From assembly GCA_009693785.1 (NCBI GenBank), contig SHWP01000010.1:1-64000 (forward strand): a stretch of DNA of 64,000 bases. The letters run 5' to 3'. This stretch comes from Rhodospirillaceae bacterium (GTDB taxonomy: Bacteria > Pseudomonadota > Alphaproteobacteria > Rhodospirillales > Rhodospirillaceae). Shown here piece after piece: positions 45,658-54,594 of the stretch; the first letter of the stretch is position 1; each line of letters starts with the position of its first letter. Under the pieces are notes generated by a model, which worked only from the letters and a program-made list of their open reading frames with translations, did not search any database and was not told where the DNA came from. Position numbers and translations under genes: made by a program.

Positions 45658-47202
45658 ATGACCACGCACGGCGGAAGAACAGTCACACTGCCAATGGGCT
45701 ATCAGCCCATGACTATGGCGCGCGGCCTGCACGCGGCGATGTTGCGCGCGCCCGAAAAAGTCGCCGTCCGGCATAATGAGGTACAGCGCACGTACCGCGA
45801 GCTCGTGCGCCGGATTGATTTGGCTGCCAATGCCGCCATCAACGACCTCAAACTAGTCAAAGGCGACAACGCCGCCATCGTGTCACGCAATTGTATCGAG
45901 TATGTCGAAATTGTTTGCGGCTTACCTGAGGCTGGCGTGGCTATGGCCACGATCAACCAGCGCCTCACGCCCGCCGAGATCACTGCCATTTGCGATGACG
46001 CTGCGGCCAAGGTTGTGTTTTGCGATTCGGGCGTAGCTGCCTCGATACGCGCGTGCGCCTTCAAGACCGTCAAGCGCGTGATTGAAATTGGTCCGGAATA
46101 CGAGGCCTGGTTAAAAACTGGCGCGGCGCCCGCCGCACGCCCGATTGTTGACGGGTGGGATGTGTGGACGATTCCCTATACCTCAGGCACCACGGGCAAG
46201 CCCAAGGGCGTGTTGGTGTCGCACCGCTCGCGCATTCTCACCTTCATGAGCATGGCGCTGGAATACGGCTGTTACGGCCCTGACGATAGATTCTTGGGCA
46301 CCACACCGATGAATCATGGCGCTGGAATTTGTTTTCCAATGGCCACGCTATACGGCGGTGGGTACATGGAGTTCATGGACAAATTCGATGCCGAAGTTTT
46401 GTTGCGGCGTTTAAAGTCCGGCGCGTTTTCTGGCGTGTTCATGGTGCCCACACAGTTTCATCAACTTTTTAGTCTTGATCAAAAAATTATCGATGAATGC
46501 CGTGGCGCATCGATCAAGACCATTATCTCCAACGCGGCACCGCTGCCTCAAGCGATGAAGCACAAAATCGTTACCTACTTTGGCGAGGGTAAGCTGCACG
46601 AAACTTATGGGTCCACGGAAGGCGGAATAGTGACAAACCTGCGGCCACCCGATCAACTGCGCAAACAGCAGTGTGTTGGCACGCCTTTCCTGAATACCAT
46701 GGTCAAGGTCGTCGATGACGATGGCAAAGAATGCCCGCCTGACGTGCCGGGCGAATTGTTCAGCCTGTCGCCCCATCTGTTCAACGGCTATTGGAACCGG
46801 CCCAAGGAAACCGCAGAGACCTTTAAGGATGGATGGGTATCGGTGGGCGATGTCGCCAAGAAGGATGCCGAGGGATTCATTTATATCGTCGATCGCAAGA
46901 AAGACATGGTCATCTCAGGCGGGGTTAACATCTACCCGCGTGAGATCGAAGAAGTTTTATTTCAACACCCCGCCATTGCCGAGGCCGCCGTGGTGGGCGT
47001 TCCCGATGAAAAGTGGGGCGAGCGGCTGAAGGCCTTTGTGGTTTTGCGTCCGGGACAATCGTTGAATGCCGATGGACTCGTGGCATTCTGTGAAGGCAAA
47101 CTGGCAGGCTACAAAACGCCCAAGGAGATGGCCGTGGTCACCACCCTACCCCGGAATGCCAACGGCAAAGTGCTCAAAACCGAACTGCGGAAGGCCGGAT
47201 GA
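45658..47202 (+). CDS. Acyl-CoA ligase-like AMP-forming enzyme
   Basis: A 514-residue protein from ATG 45658. The adenylate-forming signatures are clear: P-loop Y-T-S-G-T-T-G-K-P-K-G-V (about 173), Y-G-S-T-E-G-G (about 316), Y-W-N-R-P-K-E-T and G-W-V-S-V-G-D-V, the hinge I-V-D-R-K-K-D-M-V-I-S-G-G-V-N-I-Y-P, and a C-terminal N-A-N-G-K-V-L-K with the catalytic Lys. It forms an acyl-AMP and then an acyl-CoA from a carboxylic acid. In this operon it may trap the imported substrate as a CoA ester. Its TGA overlaps the next gene's ATG (ATGA at 47199). Confidence 0.9.
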   Translation: MTTHGGRTVTLPMGYQPMTMARGLHAAMLRAPEKVAVRHNEVQRTYRELVRRIDLAANAAINDLKLVKGDNAAIVSRNCIEYVEIVCGLPEAGVAMATINQRLTPAEITAICDDAAAKVVFCDSGVAASIRACAFKTVKRVIEIGPEYEAWLKTGAAPAARPIVDGWDVWTIPYTSGTTGKPKGVLVSHRSRILTFMSMALEYGCYGPDDRFLGTTPMNHGAGICFPMATLYGGGYMEFMDKFDAEVLLRRLKSGAFSGVFMVPTQFHQLFSLDQKIIDECRGASIKTIISNAAPLPQAMKHKIVTYFGEGKLHETYGSTEGGIVTNLRPPDQLRKQQCVGTPFLNTMVKVVDDDGKECPPDVPGELFSLSPHLFNGYWNRPKETAETFKDGWVSVGDVAKKDAEGFIYIVDRKKDMVISGGVNIYPREIEEVLFQHPAIAEAAVVGVPDEKWGERLKAFVVLRPGQSLNADGLVAFCEGKLAGYKTPKEMAVVTTLPRNANGKVLKTELRKAG

Positions 47203-50200
47203 TTGCGCGCTTTCGCGCCATCGGCCTTGCGCTTGGCATGACCAGCGCACTCGCGGCAAATGGCTATGCACAGGAAGCCTCCAACGAGATCATCATCGGC
47301 GCCACGTGCGCTGTAACTGGCCAGTTGGCCGCGACGGGCCTGACCGTCGTGCGCGCCTTAGAGATGGCCGTAGAGGACATCAATGCCGCGGGCGGCGTGA
47401 ACGGCAAGAAGCTGCGTTTAGTCAATGAAGATGCAGGTTCGTCCAATTCCGGCGCCGTGACGGCCTATGTGAAACTGGTTCAGCAACACAAAACACCTTT
47501 CGTTTTTATTTCCAGCTACTCGACGCAAATTTTAGCCCAGGCCACCGAAGTCGCGCGCGCGGGCATTGGTGCCATGCACGCCGGTGGGGCTACGGAAATC
47601 GAGGAACTGGGTAACCCGTGGCTGTTTCGCATTAAGCCGCCGGACCAGCTTAATACGCGGGCTGTTGCTAGCGTTGTTCTGGATGATTTGAAAAAATCAA
47701 AGCCCGGACTGATTTACGTTCAAAACGATTACGGCCAAGGCTTCGCGCGTCAATTGGACGCGTTGTTTGCCGCCAAGGGCATTACGTTGCTCAAAGAATC
47801 CTATGGCCCTGGCGACAACGATATGTCGGCGCAATTGCAAAGCCTGGTCGATCAAGGCGCTGATGTATTGCTGACGGCGGGATTCAACCGCGATTCGGCG
47901 CTGGTGCTGCGCGCCCGCAAGGCCTTAGGGATCACATTGCCCGTCGCCGGACAACAGGCCCTAGGGGTATGGGCGACGACAGACCTATTGGAGGCCGATG
48001 AACTCAAGGGCATATACGCGCTGTCCGATGCGATGCTGAACGAGCGGACTGCCTTCGATAAGGCCGCTTTTATCCGCCGTTACGAAGAGCGCTATAATCT
48101 CAAGCCCGACCCATCTTTCATCACTAATTACTACGATGGCGTTTGGATCGTGGCCGAGGCCATTCGCCAAGTCGGCGAAGACCCCGCCAAGGTGCGCGAC
48201 TTCATCGCGAATTTGAAAGATTTCAACGGCATTACCCGCGCCTACACGGCTGATGCCAAAGGCAACATGACCAACAGTGTGGTGATCGTGCGCTATGGCG
48301 AGGACAAGCAGCAGATTCCGGTGCGCGTCTTCACCGACGCGCCCGCACCAGCAGGCACAAACGCGCAGGACGGCCGCAAAGAAAAAGAAATTATCATCGG
48401 CGCCACTATTCCCATCACCGGCGCAAGCGCCAGTTCTGGCTTGCTATACTACAAGGCGTTGCAGATGGCCGAAGAGGACATTAACGCCGCTGGCGGCATT
48501 CACGGAACACCAGTCAAATTTGTCTTTGAAGATGCACAAACCGCAAATTCAGCGGCGGTATCGGCCTACGTCAAAGTCGCGCAAGATTATAAGCCTGCGG
48601 CAATCTTTGTTTCGAGTTTCACGGTTCAAAATTTTGCCGTTGAGCCCGAGGTTCGCCGTGCGGGCATTCCCACGCTCTATGCCGGTGGCGCCGACGGCCT
48701 GGATAAACTAGGCAATCCTTGGATCTTTCGCATTAAACAGCCCGACAGCGTGGTTGGCGCGGCCATGGTCGACATCGTGCTCAATGATATCAAACGCTCG
48801 CGCCCCGCCATTATCTACGCCCAGAACGACTATGGCCAAGGCGTAGCGACGGAAATGACCAGATTGTTCCGCGCCGTAGGCATCGAACCCATTTTGGAAT
48901 CTTATCCGGTCGAAGAAAACGATTTTGCCTCTCATCTGCTCAGTGCGGCCAATCAAGATGCCGATGCCTTGATCGCGGTGAGTTTCATTCGCGATATGGG
49001 GTTGATGTTAAGCACACGGCGAGCCTTGGGCTTGACCATGCCCATCGTTGCCAACCCAACGCTGGCATTGTCTTCGGCGCAAGCGCTGCTATCGGCAGAA
49101 GATATCGACGGCGCCTATGCGGTGACGGATGCCTATCTGCCCAATCGCACAGCCTACGACCCCAGCAACTTTTTGGGCCGGTATGCCGAGCGCACAGGAG
49201 CGCCCGCCGATGCCTCGTTCGTGACAAACTATTATGATATGGCGATGATCCTGGCCGATGGATTGCGTGCCGTAGGGCCCGATCGCGCGGCGTTGCGCGA
49301 CTACTTCGCCACGCTCAAAGACCGTCAGGGCATTACCCGCACCTACACTGCCGATGCGTTTGGGAACCTTGGTCATTCGGTAGCAATAATAAAGTTCACG
49401 CCCGGTACCAAGAACTTCACACACGCGCGCGATTTTGAAATCAAGCCTGAGGGCGTTGCCACAACCGCACAAGTCGTTGCCACAACCAGCGCACCCCAGG
49501 AACGCCCATCACGATTGAAGGGGCTGTTTCAAACCATCTTCAATGGCCTTGCCATCGGTTGCATCTATGCTCTGTTGGCCTTGGGCTTTGTGCTGGTTTA
49601 CGAAGCCACCGGGGTCGTGAACTTCGCCAATGGGCAGTTCGTGGTGATCGGAGCGTTCCTGGGCATCTCGGGCATCTCGGCCATGGGCGCAACGCTTCCC
49701 GGAACCCTGCTTGCGCTTGTGGCCATGATTGGCCTTGGCATTTTATTTTTCGTGGTGGTCTACCGCCCCTTACAGCAGAGCCCCGTGGTGACGGTGATCG
49801 TGGGCACCATCGCAGTCGGCATCATCGTGCAGAACATTGGACTGCTGATTTGGGGGCCGTTGCCGCAGCGCCTGCCCTCGCCTTTCGGCGTGGCACCGGT
49901 TTCGATCGGTGGTGTCGTGGTGTCGGCGCACATTTTGGCCGTGATCGCCATTACGATGGCGATTGTGGCAGGCCTTTATGTGCTGCTGTACCGCACGATC
50001 TTGGGTGCGCGTATGCGAGCTGTGGCCCAAGACGCCGAAGCGGCACGGTTGATGGGTATCAACGTCGCAGGCATCTACGCGCTAACATGGGCGCTTGCGG
50101 GCGGCCTTGCCGGACTTGGCGGGTTGTTGATGGGCCCGGTGTGGTTCGTCGATTCCAGCATGGGTGATGCGCTGGCGTTAAAAAGTTTCGCAGCCACGAT

Positions 50201-50387
50201 TATTGGCGGCTTTGGCAACGTGCCCGGCGCGATTGTCGGCGGCGTGATTGTGGGCTTGGCTGAGTCCTTGGGTGCTGCTTATGTGTCGTCGACATATAAA
50301 GATGCATTGGTATTTCTACTGATGGTCGGATTTTTGGTGAAACGGCCCCAAGGGCTGTTTGGTGAATTCGGCGGAGACCGTGGATGA
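47199..50387 (+). CDS. Triple fusion: two tandem Leu/Ile/Val-type binding proteins plus LivH-type permease
   Basis: A single 1062-residue frame. Residues 1-25 form a signal peptide (A-I-G-L-A-L-G-M-T-S-A-L-A, cleavage near Y-A-Q). Residues about 28-385 are one type I periplasmic binding protein (E-I-I-I-G-A-T-C-A-V-T-G; A-L-E-M-A-V-E-D-I-N-A-A-G-G-V-N-G). A short linker (A-P-A-P-A-G-T-N-A-Q-D-G) leads to a second such domain, about 397-745 (E-I-I-I-G-A-T-I-P-I-T-G; A-E-E-D-I-N-A-A-G-G-I-H-G). The two share many blocks, including N-P-W-x-F-R-I-K and Q-N-D-Y-G-Q-G, so they came from a duplication. From about 775 a full LivH-type permease of some 287 residues follows (G-L-A-I-G-C-I-Y-A-L-L-A-L-G-F). 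Fits an amino-acid or aromatic-acid importer with membrane-tethered receptors. Confidence 0.92.
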   Translation: MIARFRAIGLALGMTSALAANGYAQEASNEIIIGATCAVTGQLAATGLTVVRALEMAVEDINAAGGVNGKKLRLVNEDAGSSNSGAVTAYVKLVQQHKTPFVFISSYSTQILAQATEVARAGIGAMHAGGATEIEELGNPWLFRIKPPDQLNTRAVASVVLDDLKKSKPGLIYVQNDYGQGFARQLDALFAAKGITLLKESYGPGDNDMSAQLQSLVDQGADVLLTAGFNRDSALVLRARKALGITLPVAGQQALGVWATTDLLEADELKGIYALSDAMLNERTAFDKAAFIRRYEERYNLKPDPSFITNYYDGVWIVAEAIRQVGEDPAKVRDFIANLKDFNGITRAYTADAKGNMTNSVVIVRYGEDKQQIPVRVFTDAPAPAGTNAQDGRKEKEIIIGATIPITGASASSGLLYYKALQMAEEDINAAGGIHGTPVKFVFEDAQTANSAAVSAYVKVAQDYKPAAIFVSSFTVQNFAVEPEVRRAGIPTLYAGGADGLDKLGNPWIFRIKQPDSVVGAAMVDIVLNDIKRSRPAIIYAQNDYGQGVATEMTRLFRAVGIEPILESYPVEENDFASHLLSAANQDADALIAVSFIRDMGLMLSTRRALGLTMPIVANPTLALSSAQALLSAEDIDGAYAVTDAYLPNRTAYDPSNFLGRYAERTGAPADASFVTNYYDMAMILADGLRAVGPDRAALRDYFATLKDRQGITRTYTADAFGNLGHSVAIIKFTPGTKNFTHARDFEIKPEGVATTAQVVATTSAPQERPSRLKGLFQTIFNGLAIGCIYALLALGFVLVYEATGVVNFANGQFVVIGAFLGISGISAMGATLPGTLLALVAMIGLGILFFVVVYRPLQQSPVVTVIVGTIAVGIIVQNIGLLIWGPLPQRLPSPFGVAPVSIGGVVVSAHILAVIAITMAIVAGLYVLLYRTILGARMRAVAQDAEAARLMGINVAGIYALTWALAGGLAGLGGLLMGPVWFVDSSMGDALALKSFAATIIGGFGNVPGAIVGGVIVGLAESLGAAYVSSTYKDALVFLLMVGFLVKRPQGLFGEFGGDRG

Positions 50388-51382
50388 GCCAAAGCCAACG
50401 CCAATTCATGTGGCTATTGGCTGCGGGGGTGGCGCTGGCCATCGCTGGCGCAACCCTAGAGGGCTACAGCCTTCGACTGCTCAATTTAGCGCTGCTTAAT
50501 GTGATCGCCGTGATCGGCCTTAATTTCGCTTATGGCTATTGCGGTGTGATTCACTTGGGCCAAGCCGCCTTTGTTGGCATCGGGGCTTATGTAAGTGCCT
50601 TGTTGAGTGTGAAATTGGGCTGGTCATTGTGGTTGAGCATGCCCATTGCACTCGTTTGCGCAGGCGCCTTCGCGCTTGTGGTGAGTGTTCCCTTGACCCG
50701 GCTAAAGGGGCATTACCTGGCGCTTGCGACCGTCGGCGTAAATGTGATCTTGGAACTCATCGCCAAGAATTGGGTAGAGGTGACCAACGGTTATAACGGG
50801 GTCACCGGCATTCCCCGCTTAACCGACCTGTTGCCCACAATAGCGCCAGAAAAGGCGTTTTTACCCATAGCGAGCGCGGCAACTCTAGTTCTGGTTTGGA
50901 TGGCGCTGCGGCTTCGCGACTCACATCTGGGCCGGGCGATGATCGCCGTGCGCGATGATGAGACAGCTGCGGTCAGTGTGGGCATCAGCCTTGCCCGCAC
51001 GAAGGTGATTGCATTTGCGCTGTCGGGTGTGATCGGCGCGGGCAGTGGCGTGTTGTACGCACATTATACTGGTTTTATCTCGCCGTCCGACTTCGCGGTA
51101 TCACAGTCGATTTTGTTCCTCATGATGCTGGTCGTGGGTGGCGAGGCCTCGGTGATCGGCGCGATTCTGGGTGCCATCGCGCTGACATTCCTGCCGGAGT
51201 TGATGCGCGATTTAGCGGCGGGCTACATCGCTTCGGGCGGAAGCGAGAAAGACATTATCGCCCGGTTGTTGAAAGACGGTTATTTGGCTGTTTACGGGCT
51301 AATCACCTTGCTGGTGTTGATGGCCTTGCCTAAGGGCCTGGCTGGTTTGATCTGGCGCAAACAAGCCGGGACAGCGCCATGA
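50384..51382 (+). CDS. livM: LivM-type inner-membrane permease
   Basis: A 332-residue permease; its ATG overlaps the fusion gene's TGA (ATGA). It has eight or so membrane helices, with the family's N-F-A-Y-G-Y-C-G-V-I-H-L-G-Q-A-A-F-V-G-I-G-A-Y near residue 50, and G-R-A-M-I-A-V-R-D-D-E-T-A-A in the ATPase-contact loop (about 185-198). It pairs with the permease part of the fusion to form the transport channel. Its own stop overlaps livG. The lack of a separate substrate-binding-protein gene in the operon fits the fused receptor. Confidence 0.93.
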   Translation: MSQSQRQFMWLLAAGVALAIAGATLEGYSLRLLNLALLNVIAVIGLNFAYGYCGVIHLGQAAFVGIGAYVSALLSVKLGWSLWLSMPIALVCAGAFALVVSVPLTRLKGHYLALATVGVNVILELIAKNWVEVTNGYNGVTGIPRLTDLLPTIAPEKAFLPIASAATLVLVWMALRLRDSHLGRAMIAVRDDETAAVSVGISLARTKVIAFALSGVIGAGSGVLYAHYTGFISPSDFAVSQSILFLMMLVVGGEASVIGAILGAIALTFLPELMRDLAAGYIASGGSEKDIIARLLKDGYLAVYGLITLLVLMALPKGLAGLIWRKQAGTAP

Positions 51383-52152
51383 CCGTCGTGTTGGAAACCC
51401 TGGAGCTCACAAAAAAGTTCGGCGGATTGGTGGCCGTGAATGCCGTGTCGTTGTCGGTGAACGCAGGGGAGGCCTTCGCGATCATTGGGCCCAATGGAGC
51501 TGGCAAAAGCACGTTCTTGAATCTTCTTTCAGGCCTGATGCCCCCCAGTTACGGCGACATATTCTTGAATGGCGAAGCTGTTACCCGCAACGCCCCCCAT
51601 GCCTTGCGCAAACAAGGCATGGCCCGCACGTTTCAGAATGGCCGTTTGTTCCCGCGTTTGACAGTGCTTGAAAATGTCATGGCCGGAGCATGCCCAGGAG
51701 AGCGCGCGCATTTGTTGGAAATTTTCATGCGCCGCAAGATTTACGATAAATGGCAAGCAACCATCGCAGGTCGTGCCGAGGCGGCGCTCAGGCGTCTGAA
51801 CTTATGGGGCTTGCGCGACAAGTTCGTGAAAGAGCTGCCGTTTGGCGTGCAGCGCAATGTCGAGATTGCACGGGCCTTGGCAGCCGATGCCAGGATTGTG
51901 TTGTTGGACGAACCGGCGGCGGGCCTGAACAGCGCAGAGCGCGTTGCGCTGGTAAAAACACTTAATGATCTCAAAAACCAAGGCTTGGCGGTGGTTTTGA
52001 TCGAGCATGACATGAGCTTGGTCATGGCCTGGTCGGACAGAATCGCCGTTTTGAACTTCGGCGAGAAAATTGCCGAGGGTGCGCCCCAAGAGGTTCGCGC
52101 CAACCCTCGCGTCATCGAAGCTTATCTTGGCACCGAGGACGGCCATGCTTGA
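51379..52152 (+). CDS. livG: LivG-type ATP-binding subunit
   Basis: A 257-residue ATPase. Walker A G-P-N-G-A-G-K-S-T, a R-T-F-Q-N segment, Walker B I-V-L-L-D-E-P-A-A-G-L and the H-loop I-E-H-D-M are normal. The signature reads L-P-F-G-V-Q-R-N-V-E-I-A-R-A-L, a little different from the usual L-S-Y-G-Q-Q-R, which is tolerated in LivG members. It powers uptake with LivF. Its 3' end overlaps the livF start by eight bases. Confidence 0.93.
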   Translation: MTVVLETLELTKKFGGLVAVNAVSLSVNAGEAFAIIGPNGAGKSTFLNLLSGLMPPSYGDIFLNGEAVTRNAPHALRKQGMARTFQNGRLFPRLTVLENVMAGACPGERAHLLEIFMRRKIYDKWQATIAGRAEAALRRLNLWGLRDKFVKELPFGVQRNVEIARALAADARIVLLDEPAAGLNSAERVALVKTLNDLKNQGLAVVLIEHDMSLVMAWSDRIAVLNFGEKIAEGAPQEVRANPRVIEAYLGTEDGHA

Positions 52153-52855
52153 GGTGGGTCACCTTTCGGTACGTTACGGCGCAGTCGAGGCCCTAACCGA
52201 CGTAAGCCTGTCGATCGCGGCAGGCGAGACCGTGGCGCTGCTCGGGGCAAATGGCGCTGGCAAAACCACTTTGCTGCGCACGCTCTCGGGTTTAGTGAAC
52301 CCTGTTTCAGGCGCCATGACGGTGGCTGCAAAAAATATCGCTGCTCTGAGCGCTGAGTCCCGAGTGCAAATGGGCTTGGTGCATGTGCCCGAGCGGCGGC
52401 GCATTTTCGGTGGCTTGACCGTCGAGGAAAACCTGAAAGTCGCCGCCAGTGCTTGGGCCGGACTCAATGCCGATATCAGCCCAGATTTAAAAGGTGTGTA
52501 TGCCTTTTTACCCCGTTTGGATGAGCGCCGCGATCAACGCGGTTGGTCATTGTCGGGCGGCGAACAGCAGATGCTGGCCATTGGCCGGGCATTGATGGCC
52601 CGGCCCAAGGTGCTTTTGCTGGACGAGCCGAGCCTGGGGCTAGCCCCTAAGATCGCGCTTGATGTGTTTGCGCGCATTGCCGATATCGCCTCGCGCGGCG
52701 TGACCGTGTTGGTGGTAGAACAAAACACCGCATTGGCCTTAAAGGTCGCAACGCGCGGTTATGTTTTGGAAACAGGGCGAATCGTTGCTGCGGGAACAAG
52801 TGCTGCGTTACTCAGCGATCCCAAAGTGCGAGAAGCCTATTTAGGACGTTCATGA
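52145..52855 (+). CDS. livF: LivF-type ATP-binding subunit
   Basis: A 236-residue ATPase from ATG 52145, which overlaps the livG stop; the longer frame from 52070 is not needed. Walker A G-A-N-G-A-G-K-T-T, the V-P-E-R-R-R-I-F motif typical of LivF, signature L-S-G-G-E-Q-Q-M-L-A-I-G-R-A-L and Walker B V-L-L-L-D-E-P-S-L-G-L are all present. It is the second ATPase of the importer. The stop overlaps the FAD-oxidase start, so the transporter and an enzyme are translationally linked. Confidence 0.93.
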   Translation: MLEVGHLSVRYGAVEALTDVSLSIAAGETVALLGANGAGKTTLLRTLSGLVNPVSGAMTVAAKNIAALSAESRVQMGLVHVPERRRIFGGLTVEENLKVAASAWAGLNADISPDLKGVYAFLPRLDERRDQRGWSLSGGEQQMLAIGRALMARPKVLLLDEPSLGLAPKIALDVFARIADIASRGVTVLVVEQNTALALKVATRGYVLETGRIVAAGTSAALLSDPKVREAYLGRS

Positions 52856-54504
52856 GCAACGCGGCATCGATTCCTGCTTCGCTGATTGCCGACCTGCACG
52901 ACGTGGTGGGCACAGACCGCGTCATCACTGACGCCACGGCTCTTGCGTATTATGCGGCCGATATTTCTGGCGAAGCGGCCGTGCGGCCTGGGGTTGCGAT
53001 ACGGCCAGACACGGTTGATCATCTCTGCCGGGTTGTCGCTTTTCTCACAAGCGCGGGCGTTGCCGTCATTCCGCGGGGTGCTGGATTTTCTTATACGCGC
53101 GGATATCTCGCCACGCGCGCCAAGAGCGCGATCATCGACACCACGGGTCTTGATCGGATCGTCGAGATCAATGAGGCCGACCGTTATGTAACCGTCGAGG
53201 CGGGCTGTACATGGGGGGCGCTCTACGATGCGCTCAAGGCCAAGGGCCTGCGCACACCTTATTTCGGGCCATTGTCGGGTCATTCCTCGACCATAGGGGG
53301 AGCAGCCAGCAACAATGGCGCGTTCTTCGGCTCTGGGGCCCATGGCACCATGTCCGACAATGTGCTGGGCCTTGATGTCGTGCTGGCCGACGGATCGTTA
53401 GTGGAAACGGGCGCGGCAGCCGCCGAAGGCCGCACACCATTCTTTCGGCATTTTGGCCCTGATTTGACTGGCATGTTCTTGGGCGATTGCGGCGCCTTTG
53501 GCGTCAAGGCGCGCATTAGTTTGCCATTGATCGCCCACCCGGCGGCAGAAGATTACCTCTCGTTCGCCTTTGAGCGCTTCGAAGATATCGCCGAGGCCCA
53601 CGTGGCCTTGGCGCGGGAAAACATTGTCGCCGAACAATGGGGGATCGACCCACAGGGTAATGACAATCTCGCAGCGCGGGGCTTCAAGTTCCTCGAAGGC
53701 TTAGCGTTTTTGCGTGAAGTCGCGGCTGTCAAGAATAGCATGGGGCAAAAAGTCGCGACGCTTGCGCGCACGCTGGTGGACGGGCACCGCTCGGTCATCC
53801 GCGGCGGGTATTCATTGCATGTCGTGGTCGAAGGTCATTCGCCCAAAGATGTAGAGATGAAAATTGGCCGGGCCCGGCGCATCCTGGTACCCATGGCAAT
53901 GAAAGAATTGCCCAATACCATTCCACAAGTCACTCGCGCCAAACCCTTCAGACAGATCAAACAGCTGTTGGGCCCGGAAGGTGAGAACTGGCTGCCCGTG
54001 CACGGCATTTTTCCCTACTCGCGGGCATCGGAAATCGCGGCCGTGACCGATGAGTATTTCATGCGTCATCGCGAGCACATGCAAAAAAACGGAATTAAGG
54101 TGTCTTATCTGACGGGCACGGTGGGTAATGGCTTTACCATTGAACCAATGTTTTTTTGGAAGGACCGCCTGAACGCATTCCATCAGCGGCACGTCACCGA
54201 CGAGCAGCGCCGCGACTTTTCTGCATTGCCGCCCAATCTTGCAGTGCGTGAGATGGTCGCGACGTTGCGGCGGGATTTGGCCCTCTTATGGGGCGCTTTC
54301 GGCGCCACGCATTTCCAGATGGGCAAGTTCTATGGATATGCTGATGCCCTGTCATCGGCGGCCCTGGCCTTTGTGAAAAGCCTGAAAGCCGCCGTGGACC
54401 CCAACGGCTTGATGAATCCGGGGGCCTTGCAGTTAGGCGGCAAGACTGTGCCAACAAAGGCCAAATTCGCGGAATTTCCACAATTCTTGTTGGATGACCG
54501 CTAA
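52852..54504 (+). CDS. FAD-linked oxidase (VAO/GlcD type)
   Basis: A 550-residue flavoprotein without a signal peptide. The PCMH-type FAD domain has V-I-P-R-G-A-G-F-S-Y-T-R-G-Y (about 82), G-P-L-S-G-H-S-S-T-I-G-G-A-A-S-N-N and L-G-D-C-G-A-F-G-V-K-A-R-I; the C-terminal substrate cap ends A-A-V-D-P-N-G-L-M-N-P-G-A-L, the usual end of the FAD-oxidase_C family. Relatives include 4-cresol dehydrogenase, vanillyl-alcohol oxidase and D-lactate dehydrogenase, so oxidation of an aromatic alcohol or hydroxy acid is plausible. Its start overlaps livF, and a terminator follows about 30 bases after the stop, ending the operon. Confidence 0.85.
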   Translation: MSNAASIPASLIADLHDVVGTDRVITDATALAYYAADISGEAAVRPGVAIRPDTVDHLCRVVAFLTSAGVAVIPRGAGFSYTRGYLATRAKSAIIDTTGLDRIVEINEADRYVTVEAGCTWGALYDALKAKGLRTPYFGPLSGHSSTIGGAASNNGAFFGSGAHGTMSDNVLGLDVVLADGSLVETGAAAAEGRTPFFRHFGPDLTGMFLGDCGAFGVKARISLPLIAHPAAEDYLSFAFERFEDIAEAHVALARENIVAEQWGIDPQGNDNLAARGFKFLEGLAFLREVAAVKNSMGQKVATLARTLVDGHRSVIRGGYSLHVVVEGHSPKDVEMKIGRARRILVPMAMKELPNTIPQVTRAKPFRQIKQLLGPEGENWLPVHGIFPYSRASEIAAVTDEYFMRHREHMQKNGIKVSYLTGTVGNGFTIEPMFFWKDRLNAFHQRHVTDEQRRDFSALPPNLAVREMVATLRRDLALLWGAFGATHFQMGKFYGYADALSSAALAFVKSLKAAVDPNGLMNPGALQLGGKTVPTKAKFAEFPQFLLDDR

Positions 54505-54534
54505 AAATGCATTCCGCACCTCGGACGCCCAAAA

Positions 54535-54573
54535 ACGCCCCGTTGGCCTGACCTAAACGGGGCGTATGTTTTT
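54535..54573 (+). terminator. Rho-independent terminator ending the transporter operon
   Basis: ACGCCCCGTT (54535-54544) and AACGGGGCGT (54556-54565) form a ten-base perfect stem with an 11-base loop, followed by ATGTTTTT. It separates the FAD-oxidase gene from the next start at 54595. Confidence 0.88.
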
Positions 54574-54594
54574 GAGATATGAGGAGAGATGACC

